Shown here in pieces: positions 57,207 through 64,000 of a stretch of DNA of 64,000 nt. The position numbers and the translations under genes are program-made. The notes under the pieces are model-generated. The model saw only the letters and a list, made by a program, of their open reading frames with translations. It made no database searches and was not told the DNA's origin. How positions within the stretch are numbered: position 1 is the stretch's first letter; the number at the start of each line of letters is the position of its first letter. This DNA comes from Pseudoalteromonas shioyasakiensis (GTDB taxonomy: Bacteria; Pseudomonadota; Gammaproteobacteria; Enterobacterales; Alteromonadaceae), in contig NZ_JANIGL010000005.1 of assembly GCF_024518675.1 (NCBI RefSeq), positions 209,400 to 273,399 of the forward strand, given 5' to 3'.

Positions 57207-59378
57207 GTGATGATGGACGTTTCAGAATTACTCGATGGCTTAAATGACAAACAACGGGATGCCGTAGCTGCTCCACTGCAAAATATGCTGGTGCTCGCAG
57301 GCGCAGGCTCTGGTAAAACTCGAGTATTAGTTCATCGTATTGCGTGGTTAATGCAAGTAGAGCAAGCATCGCCTTACAGTATTTTTGCGGTAACGTTTAC
57401 CAATAAAGCAGCAAAAGAAATGCGCTCTCGGGTTGAAGAAACGCTCGGATCACCAGTCGGCGGCATGTGGATTGGTACATTCCATGGTTTATCGCATCGC
57501 ATTTTACGCGCCCATCACCGCGAAGCTAATTTACCTGAAGCATTTCAAATTTTAGATTCCGACGACCAGCTAAGAATGATCAAACGCTTATTAAAAGCGA
57601 TGAACATCGATGATAAAAAATGGCCTGCCAAACAGTTTGGTTGGTATATCAGCGCGAAAAAAGATGAAGGCCTACGCCCAAAAGACATTCAGGCTTATGA
57701 TATAAATGAGCAAATGATGCTTAAGGTTTATACCGCTTATCAGGAGGCCTGCGATCGCGCCGGCTTGGTTGATTTTGCCGAAATTCTGCTCCGCAGTTTT
57801 GAAGTCTTAAAAAATAACCCAACCTTATTGCGCCATTATCGACAGCGTTTTGCGCACATGTTAGTAGACGAGTTTCAAGATACCAACACCATTCAATATG
57901 CGTGGCTAAAGCTACTTGCAGGCGATACCAACAGCATTATGATTGTTGGCGATGATGACCAAAGTATTTATGGTTGGCGCGGTGCAAAAATTGAAAACAT
58001 CAAACGCTTTTTAACTGACTTTGAAGCCGAAACAATTCGCCTTGAACAAAACTACCGCTCAACGGCCACTATTCTTAAAGCATCAAATGCGCTGATCCAA
58101 AATAATTCAGACCGAATGGGCAAAAGCCTCTGGACTGATGGCAGTGAAGGCGAACCTATATCAGTCTATGCGGCGTTTAACGAACTTGACGAAGCACGTT
58201 TTGTTAGCAGTAAACTACGCAGCTGGCTCAACGCAGGTAATGCATTACAAGATGCGGCTATTTTATATCGTAGCAATGCACAATCGCGGGTACTTGAAGA
58301 AGCCATGCTACAAGAAGGCTTAAAGTATCGAATTTATGGCGGTATGCGATTCTTCGAGCGCCAAGAGATCAAAGATGCCCTAGCTTATTTACGCCTTGTA
58401 GGTAACCGTCAAGATGATGCTGCATTTGAACGTGTCATTAACACCCCTGCACGTGGTATCGGTGACAAAACCCTAAGTCACATACGTGATTGCGCTCGTG
58501 CTGAGTCATTGCCTCTTTGGTATGCTGCTAAAGCAGTTGTTGAGCAACAACATTTATCTGGTCGCGCAGCCAGTGTTGTGACTAAATTTGTTGAGCTGGT
58601 CGAGCATATAGAAGATAAGATTGGCGACCTTACACTCGAAGAACAAGCCAAATACGCTATTCAAACATCAGGCTTAATGGCCATGTATCAAGCCGAGAAA
58701 GGTGAAAAAGGCCGTGCCCGAGTAGAAAACTTAGAGGAGCTTATTAGCGCCTGTGGTCAATACGAATTACCTGAAGACGAAGAGTTCAGTTCACCATTAC
58801 AAGGCTTTTTAGCTTATACCTCGCTTGAATCGGGTGATGGCCAAGCAGAAGAACATGAAGACGCTGTGCAAATGATGACGCTTCACTCAGCGAAAGGCTT
58901 AGAATTCCCACTGGTATTTATGGTGGGTGTGGAAGAAGGCATGTTCCCTTCTCAGCAAAGTAATGAAGAATCTGGCCGTTTAGAAGAAGAACGCCGCCTG
59001 TGTTATGTAGGTATGACGCGAGCAATGGAAAAGCTCTATATTAGCCACGCTGAAAGCCGTCGCTTATATGGCCAAGAAAAGTACCATAGCCCATCACGCT
59101 TTTTACGCGAAATGCCTGAAGATTGCGTAGAAGAGATTAGGATTAAAACCCAAGTCTCTCGGCCTCCTGCCGCAGGACGCTTTAGCTCTTCGGTTAGCCA
59201 TGCAGCATTTGAAGAAAGTGGCTTCAATTTAGGACAACGAGTTGTGCATGCAAAGTTTGGGATTGGTACAGTTTTAAATTACGAAGGGGCTGGTGCGCAA
59301 TCACGAGTACAAGTGAACTTTGACGATGTCGGTAGTAAATGGCTAGTAACACAATATGCACGACTTCAAGCCATTTAA
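57207..59378 (+). CDS. uvrD: DNA helicase II
   Basis: The 723-residue SF1 helicase has motif I AGAGSGKTRVL, motif II VDEFQDTN, motif III GDDDQSIYGWRGA, LEQNYRSTATIL, LHSAKGLEF, and VGMTRAMEKL, and a C-terminal tudor-like end (GQRVVHAKFGIGTVL). UvrD acts in mismatch and excision repair. The start may be the second ATG three bases on. It overlaps tmcA by 23 bases. Confidence 0.96.
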   Translation: MMMDVSELLDGLNDKQRDAVAAPLQNMLVLAGAGSGKTRVLVHRIAWLMQVEQASPYSIFAVTFTNKAAKEMRSRVEETLGSPVGGMWIGTFHGLSHRILRAHHREANLPEAFQILDSDDQLRMIKRLLKAMNIDDKKWPAKQFGWYISAKKDEGLRPKDIQAYDINEQMMLKVYTAYQEACDRAGLVDFAEILLRSFEVLKNNPTLLRHYRQRFAHMLVDEFQDTNTIQYAWLKLLAGDTNSIMIVGDDDQSIYGWRGAKIENIKRFLTDFEAETIRLEQNYRSTATILKASNALIQNNSDRMGKSLWTDGSEGEPISVYAAFNELDEARFVSSKLRSWLNAGNALQDAAILYRSNAQSRVLEEAMLQEGLKYRIYGGMRFFERQEIKDALAYLRLVGNRQDDAAFERVINTPARGIGDKTLSHIRDCARAESLPLWYAAKAVVEQQHLSGRAASVVTKFVELVEHIEDKIGDLTLEEQAKYAIQTSGLMAMYQAEKGEKGRARVENLEELISACGQYELPEDEEFSSPLQGFLAYTSLESGDGQAEEHEDAVQMMTLHSAKGLEFPLVFMVGVEEGMFPSQQSNEESGRLEEERRLCYVGMTRAMEKLYISHAESRRLYGQEKYHSPSRFLREMPEDCVEEIRIKTQVSRPPAAGRFSSSVSHAAFEESGFNLGQRVVHAKFGIGTVLNYEGAGAQSRVQVNFDDVGSKWLVTQYARLQAI

Positions 59379-61446
59379 TGCAGGTCTAACTCAAGTACTC
59401 ACGCAATTAGCCTATGCTAAGCATAGGCAGTTGTTACTGCTTAGCGGTGAACAAAGCTGGTGCTATATATATGCCCAACACCTACTCAACCAACTAAGTA
59501 ATAGTACCATTAATGTTTTATCTAAAAGCACAAAATTAACAACTAGCTCATGGCCTGAGCATACCCATCAAATTTTAGGCCAAGAGTTTGAGCATGCTAT
59601 TTATGATGGCTTTAGCGGCATTTTACCCGATAAACTAGCAGCACTTAGCGGTACAGTTAAAGCTGGCGGTTTATTAATTTTACTGTTACCTGAGCTGGGG
59701 CAGTTAAAAAATTGGTGCGACCCTGCTTTAACTTATTTTCAGTCCTATGACCAAAACCAACCCATAAGCTTTTTTAACCAACGATTAGCCCGATTACTTG
59801 AGCATAAAAGTGCTCTACACTTTAGTCAAAGAAATGGCTGGAAACCCATGCAAAAATACGCACTCCAGCCAGGTGTTATTGATTTAACTGAGCAGCAATA
59901 TTGTATTGAGCAAATAATCAAAGTAGCCAATGGCAGAGCAAATCGCCCATTATTGATCAATGCTGATAGAGGTCGCGGTAAATCATCTGCTTTAGGTTTT
60001 GCTGCAGCACAATTAACAACTAAAAAAATAGTCATATGCGCCCAGCAATTTGCTGCGCTACACAGTTGCTATAAACACTTATCACAACAGCTTGGCTTAA
60101 CTCATAACAAAACAGATAAGCAACTAGCAAACCTTCACTTTTTCGCACCAGATCAGTTACTTCATGAACTCCCAAAATGTGATGTCCTGTTTGTCGATGA
60201 AGCAGCATCGATACCTGTGCCAATGCTCATCAAGATGTTAGCTCATTATCCAAGAGTCGTATTTGCTAGCACTATGATTGGCTACGAAGGAAATGGCAGA
60301 GGTTATACATTAAAGTTTAACCGCTATTTAGAACTCCATTATAAAAATATGCGCAGTATTGAATTAAAACACCCGATTCGCTTTGCTGCTCATGATCCAC
60401 TAGAAGAGCAAATATCCACATTGCTCGCGCTTAATGCGCACTATGAAGAAACAAATTTAGATAGTGCCGAACTAAAGTTTAATGAACTAAGTAGCGCACA
60501 ACTGATAAGCGACGAGGGTTTATTACAACAAATTGTTAGCTTACTCTCACTGGCGCATTATCAAAATAGTGTAAATGATTTACGCCATCTTTTAGACGCA
60601 CCGTCACAGCGTATTTTTGTAGCCCAACAGCAGACGAATATTATCGCGGTTTGCTTAGTAACGCTTGAAGGTGGCTTAACAACAGCTATTAGCGAACAAA
60701 TAGTTGCAGGTAAGCGACGGCCACAAGGGCACTTGATGGCACAAACTCTTGCACAGCTTAGTGCAGACCCTGCAACGGCTGAAAAAAGATGTGCCCGAGT
60801 AGTACGTATTGCTGTTTCACCTTCGCAGCACAATAAGCACCTTGGTTCTCAACTGCTAACATATAGCCAAGGTAAATTAACTCCAGAATGTGACTATTTC
60901 GGCGCCAGTTTTGGTGCAAACGCTACACTGCTTAAGTTCTGGCAGAATAATGGTTTTAAACTAATTAAATTAGGCTTTCAAAAAGATAAAGCAACAGCAG
61001 AGCACTCAGCCTTAGTTGTAAAGAGCTTGATTAATGACCCGTTAGTACAACTGCTTGAACAACAATTTCAATCTGACTTCGCATTACAATTGTTTGATCA
61101 GTTTCAAACCTTAGATCAGCGCTTAATCGAAGTTATTATCGAGCAATATCAAAACCAAGACATTAATACAGACTATATAAAACGTCTAATCCCCCTGTTA
61201 AACACCGACTTTCAACTATTTACAATTAAGCCTATATTATGGCGTATTTTTTGGCAGTCACCACAAAGCCTGAAAAATTGCGATGAACATACCAAATACC
61301 TTTTTATTAGACTAATATTACAAAACTGGTCACTAGAAAAGGCACAATCGACATTACAGATCAGCGGTAAAAAAACACTGACTAAACAATTTAAGCAGGC
61401 TGTAATAAATTGGTATGACACATTTTCTCATTCACGCACTTCTTAG
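59356..61446 (+). CDS. tmcA: tRNA(Met) cytidine acetyltransferase TmcA
   Basis: The 696-residue enzyme makes ac4C at the wobble base of elongator tRNA-Met using ATP and acetyl-CoA. An RNA-helicase-like domain has Walker A NADRGRGKSSALG and Walker B DVLFVDEAASIP; the GNAT domain follows (RVVRIAVSPSQHNKHLGSQL). Length fits E. coli TmcA (671). It overlaps both neighbours by 20-30 bases, so uvrD, tmcA and the next gene form one operon. Confidence 0.93.
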   Translation: MHDFKPFNAGLTQVLTQLAYAKHRQLLLLSGEQSWCYIYAQHLLNQLSNSTINVLSKSTKLTTSSWPEHTHQILGQEFEHAIYDGFSGILPDKLAALSGTVKAGGLLILLLPELGQLKNWCDPALTYFQSYDQNQPISFFNQRLARLLEHKSALHFSQRNGWKPMQKYALQPGVIDLTEQQYCIEQIIKVANGRANRPLLINADRGRGKSSALGFAAAQLTTKKIVICAQQFAALHSCYKHLSQQLGLTHNKTDKQLANLHFFAPDQLLHELPKCDVLFVDEAASIPVPMLIKMLAHYPRVVFASTMIGYEGNGRGYTLKFNRYLELHYKNMRSIELKHPIRFAAHDPLEEQISTLLALNAHYEETNLDSAELKFNELSSAQLISDEGLLQQIVSLLSLAHYQNSVNDLRHLLDAPSQRIFVAQQQTNIIAVCLVTLEGGLTTAISEQIVAGKRRPQGHLMAQTLAQLSADPATAEKRCARVVRIAVSPSQHNKHLGSQLLTYSQGKLTPECDYFGASFGANATLLKFWQNNGFKLIKLGFQKDKATAEHSALVVKSLINDPLVQLLEQQFQSDFALQLFDQFQTLDQRLIEVIIEQYQNQDINTDYIKRLIPLLNTDFQLFTIKPILWRIFWQSPQSLKNCDEHTKYLFIRLILQNWSLEKAQSTLQISGKKTLTKQFKQAVINWYDTFSHSRTS

Positions 61447-62533
61447 AGTTTCACTACTTTTCATAGCCATTATTGTTAACACGGCTATAGCGACTGAACA
61501 GCCAATCATTAAATTAGGGATGTCTACAGCCTTAACAGGGCCAGCTAAAGAAATTGGCTACCAACTCTATCAAGGAAGTAGCGTGTATTTTACTAAGTTG
61601 AATAAAACAGGGGGCATCAATGGTGCAAAGGTGCAATTGTTGGTTGCTGATGATGGCTATGAGCCACAAAGAGCTGTACACAATACTCATCATTTTATTA
61701 CAAATGAAGGCGTATTAGCTCTATTCGGCTCCATGGGTACACCCACAAGCCATGCGGTCAGCCCAATATTAGAAAAGTTACAAATCCCCTATTTAATGCC
61801 CTTTAGTGGGGCTGAATTTTTACATACAGATCCAACTGTGAATGTATTCAATATCCGCGCTAGTTATTATGATGAAGCAAACGTACAGATAAAACATTTA
61901 GTAGAAGAGAAAAAACACACAAAGATTGGTTTTTTAATTCAAGCAGATGAGTTCGGGTATGTTGTTGAAACAGGGCTTCTTAAAGCCTTATCTCAGTATG
62001 GTTTAAAACCGGTAAAAGTCGCACGCTACTTACGTAACACTCATGATGTAGCGCAAGCACTGAAAGCATTAAAAGACAGCGGCGCGACGGCTATCTGCCT
62101 TGTAGGTACATACAAGCCACTCTCTGAGTTTATAAACACAGCCTATCAGCAAGGCTTTCAACCGGATTACACAAGCATTTCATTTGCCTCAAGCTCTGAT
62201 CTATTTGCCAACTTAAAATATTCTACCAATCTGATGGTAACTGAAGTTGTTCCAAACCCACTTGCCTGTAAATCAACTTGGTGTTTGAAGTTTTTAAAAG
62301 ACATGAAAGATGCCAATATAACAACACCTAATAGGCTCCATTTTGAAGGCTACCTCAATGCGGTATTATTCGATTTGGCCGCTAAGCGGTGCCAACAGCC
62401 ATTGCACCATTTATGTTTAATGACACAGCTTAAAGAAACGTTTAATAAAAATGAGCAATTAAACACTTTATTTATAAATAAAAAAAACGTGAACGAACAT
62501 AGCGTCTATCGCTCATTCTTCTCACTAAAATAG
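61415..62533 (+). CDS. Type 1 periplasmic binding protein (Leu/Ile/Val-like)
   Basis: A signal peptide (residues 1-25, MTHFLIHALLRVSLLF) precedes a type 1 periplasmic binding fold: IKLGMSTALTGPAKEIGYQL, NKTGGINGAKVQLLVADDGY and GSMGTPTSHAVSPILE. No permease genes follow, so it may serve as a sensor input or an orphan binding protein; the chemotaxis-related gene just downstream makes a sensing role attractive but unproven. Confidence 0.82.
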   Translation: MTHFLIHALLRVSLLFIAIIVNTAIATEQPIIKLGMSTALTGPAKEIGYQLYQGSSVYFTKLNKTGGINGAKVQLLVADDGYEPQRAVHNTHHFITNEGVLALFGSMGTPTSHAVSPILEKLQIPYLMPFSGAEFLHTDPTVNVFNIRASYYDEANVQIKHLVEEKKHTKIGFLIQADEFGYVVETGLLKALSQYGLKPVKVARYLRNTHDVAQALKALKDSGATAICLVGTYKPLSEFINTAYQQGFQPDYTSISFASSSDLFANLKYSTNLMVTEVVPNPLACKSTWCLKFLKDMKDANITTPNRLHFEGYLNAVLFDLAAKRCQQPLHHLCLMTQLKETFNKNEQLNTLFINKKNVNEHSVYRSFFSLK

Positions 62534-62591
62534 CTGCTATTTTTAAATTATGTTCTATCCTTAAATTATCATTTAGGTAAGCGAGGAAGCT

Positions 62592-63440
62592 ATGGAGTTA
62601 ATAAACTTTAGGGTGGGTCAAAAAACAATCTCATTAAAAATATTAGACATACTTTTAACTGAGCGTTTTGAAGATAACTTAACCTCCCTCCCAAACGACA
62701 ATAAAAGCTTCATCGGCGTCAAAGATTATATGGAAATACCCACCCCTATTTTTGACTTAGGTATTATCCTCAATAAAAAGTCGACTCAAGAAGCTAACCA
62801 GTCAATGCTTGAGGTATTCAATGACTGGCAGAATAAGCAACAAGCTTGGTTTTCGTCTTTAGAGAGCAGCACTATCCAGCAAACACTATTTGAACAAAAC
62901 ACTGATATTCAACAATCAAGTTTCGCTAATTGGTATTTTAGTTTTAAAACAGAAAATGATGACCTCCAAGCCATTGTTGAGCGCTTTAATGCTCCACATG
63001 AACGTTTATGTCAACAAGCTAATGAAATAAGTATGCTCACCAAGTCTGGTCATAATGAAAAGGCACAAAAACAGCTAAACACCGAGCGAAGTGGTAGTTA
63101 TAAACAATTAATGAGGCTTTTTGAGTCCGCAAAAGAACAACTAAGTCTAGATTATAAACCAATCATAATTTTCACTACTAAAGATGGCATTAACCCTCAT
63201 ATTGGCTTACTTGTTGATAAAGTAGAAGATAGCATTAATTACAAAAAAGAAGATGTTAAACCACTCGATAAACTGACTGATATTGGTTTTGAAATTGATT
63301 CACAAACGAAGAATATGATGCGAGGGCTTATTAAACTTGAACAAAAACACAGCGTACTAATTGACCCCAGCGTAATATTTAGACCAGAACACCTAGCACA
63401 ACATCAGGCAGAAGAAACTGAAGCATACGGATTGTTTTAG
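62592..63440 (+). CDS. CheW-like protein interrupted by a CZB-like domain
   Basis: Residues 1-62 (INFRVGQKTISLKILDILLT, FIGVKDYMEIPTPIFDLG) and 195-275 (KPIIIFTTKDGINPHIGLLV, MMRGLIKLEQKHSVLIDP) are the two halves of a CheW domain. Between them, residues 85-185 hold a chemoreceptor zinc-binding-like (CZB) helix bundle with FANWYF and NAPHERLCQQA. In CZB the ligands are His, Cys, His, His; here PHERLC keeps one His and puts Cys where His is usual, so metal binding may be altered. It is 58 bases downstream of the binding-protein gene. Confidence 0.72.
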   Translation: MELINFRVGQKTISLKILDILLTERFEDNLTSLPNDNKSFIGVKDYMEIPTPIFDLGIILNKKSTQEANQSMLEVFNDWQNKQQAWFSSLESSTIQQTLFEQNTDIQQSSFANWYFSFKTENDDLQAIVERFNAPHERLCQQANEISMLTKSGHNEKAQKQLNTERSGSYKQLMRLFESAKEQLSLDYKPIIIFTTKDGINPHIGLLVDKVEDSINYKKEDVKPLDKLTDIGFEIDSQTKNMMRGLIKLEQKHSVLIDPSVIFRPEHLAQHQAEETEAYGLF

Positions 63441-63479
63441 TCTTTTCAAAACATCTAGGTCAAAAATGAAGCTTCGAGT

Positions 63480-63672
63480 TGGCGTTTTCTTATAGGGAGT
63501 GTGAATTTACATTCAATTGTAAGGAGCACGAGTTTTGAGTTTGCCTATTCCTGATGAAAGGCGCGAGTTTGCATTCAATTGTAAGGAGCGCGGGTTTGCA
63601 TTGACTTGTAAGGAGCGCGAGTTTTGAGTTTGCCTATTCCTGATAAAAGGCGCGAGTTTGCGTTTTCTTATA
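63480..63672. repeat. Imperfect repeats with shared words
   Basis: The words GCGCGAGTTTG, CATTCAATTGTAAGGAGC and GAGTTTGCCTATTCCTGAT recur two to three times each. The segment has no coding frame. It grades into the perfect octamer array that follows. Confidence 0.7.
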
Positions 63673-63736
63673 GAGTTTGCGAGTTTGCGAGTTTGCGAGT
63701 TTGCGAGTTTGCGAGTTTGCGAGTTTGCGAGTTTGC
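63673..63736. repeat. Eight perfect tandem copies of an 8-bp unit
   Basis: GAGTTTGC repeats eight times, followed by a partial copy. A 71-residue frame across it (63677-63892) is made of repeated RVCEFASL and is not a gene. Confidence 0.92.
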
Positions 63737-63840
63737 GAGTTTTATCAGAATGAATTTTTCAACGCGGTAGTCAAGTACTCCACCTCTTTACTCTCGCTAG
63801 CTTTATGCTCGCTTACTATTTCACTTTCCTGTAAACGTAA

Positions 63841-63870
63841 AAAAGCCCGACTCTTTCGAATCGGGCTTTC
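63841..63870 (-). terminator. Terminator of the rRNA operon
   Basis: AAAGCCCGA-CTCTTTCGAA-TCGGGCTTT hairpin with T tract on the minus strand, just after the 5S gene. Confidence 0.85.
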
Positions 63871-63879
63871 TCAATTTGG

Positions 63880-63997
63880 AGCCTGGCGATGACCTACTTT
63901 CACATAACAAATGCTACACTATCATCGGCGCTGTTTCGTTTCACTACTGAGTTCGGCATGGGATCAGGTGGGTCCAAAACGCTATTGTCACCAAGCA
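63880..63997 (-). rRNA. rrf: 5S ribosomal RNA
   Basis: On the minus strand this reads TTGCTTGGTGACAATAGCG at the 5' end, the universal GACCCACCTGATCCCATGCC and CGAACTCAG core, and ends AAGTAGGTCATCGCCAGGCT. About 118 nt. The operon continues past the window end (toward the 23S gene). Confidence 0.95.
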
Positions 63998-64000
63998 AAT

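Noticed and set aside
63677..63892. Frame coding repeated RVCEFASL
   Set aside because: It is only the translation of the GAGTTTGC octamer array.

Overview
The window is a gammaproteobacterial chromosome segment, most likely Pseudoalteromonas or a close relative in the Alteromonadales. This is inferred from AT-rich coding style, many 'TTA/AAA'-type codons, and the set of housekeeping genes: typA, glnA-glnL-glnG, acnA, cysJIH, an initiator tRNA-fMet cluster, cysQ-nudE-yrfG, yacL, uvrD, tmcA and an rRNA operon end (5S rRNA). I could not run a search, so the genus is an inference.

Layout. 1-8.5 kb: a partial proline iminopeptidase, a YihY-type membrane protein, several lipoproteins, typA, and glnA with a readable NtrC palindrome and sigma-54 promoter. 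8.5-13.8 kb: a DUF4124 protein, the nitrogen two-component pair glnL-glnG, a cNMP-type protein, small lipoproteins and an S4 RNA-binding protein. 14.4-23.1 kb: acnA, a second DUF4124 protein, a periplasmic solute-binding protein and the assimilatory sulfite operon cysJIH on the minus strand. 23.3-24.4 kb: three intact tRNA-fMet genes plus a tandem array of decayed fMet copies. 24.6-26.65 kb: cysQ, nudE, yrfG.

26.8-54.9 kb is a genomic island of about 28.1 kb with readable ends. It has split a chromosomal gene for a dimeric (all-alpha, MazG-like) dUTPase: the first 164 codons lie right of the island (from 55439 leftward) and the last 54 or so codons, still in good reading order, lie left of it (26815 to 26647). 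A shared AAGAAG marks both junctions, with short imperfect inverted repeats (AACT-N2-CCCC) just inside. At its left end the island carries a complete gene for the unrelated trimeric dUTPase (dut), so it appears to restore the activity that its insertion destroys. Its right end carries a four-gene operon of tyrosine-recombinase-like proteins (409, 744, 891 and 177 residues) resembling the published Gamma-Mobile-Trio elements. The cargo is a complete type 3 BREX anti-phage operon (brxR, brxF, brxC, pglX, brxHII, pglZ, and two tandem brxA paralogues). Also present are a PD-(D/E)XK-like protein downstream, a DUF2384 protein paired with a small tyrosine-phosphatase-like protein divergent from brxR, two tiny NPNN-motif proteins, a NUDIX protein, an HTH protein, and an XRE regulator beside a perfect 13-bp inverted repeat.

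55-64 kb returns to chromosome: a thiol peroxidase-like protein, YacL, a small membrane protein, uvrD, tmcA, a type 1 periplasmic binding protein, a CheW-like protein interrupted by a CZB-like segment, short tandem repeats, and the 5S rRNA at the window edge.

The most novel point is the island's swap of one dUTPase fold for another at its own insertion site, combined with a recombinase operon and a BREX cargo.
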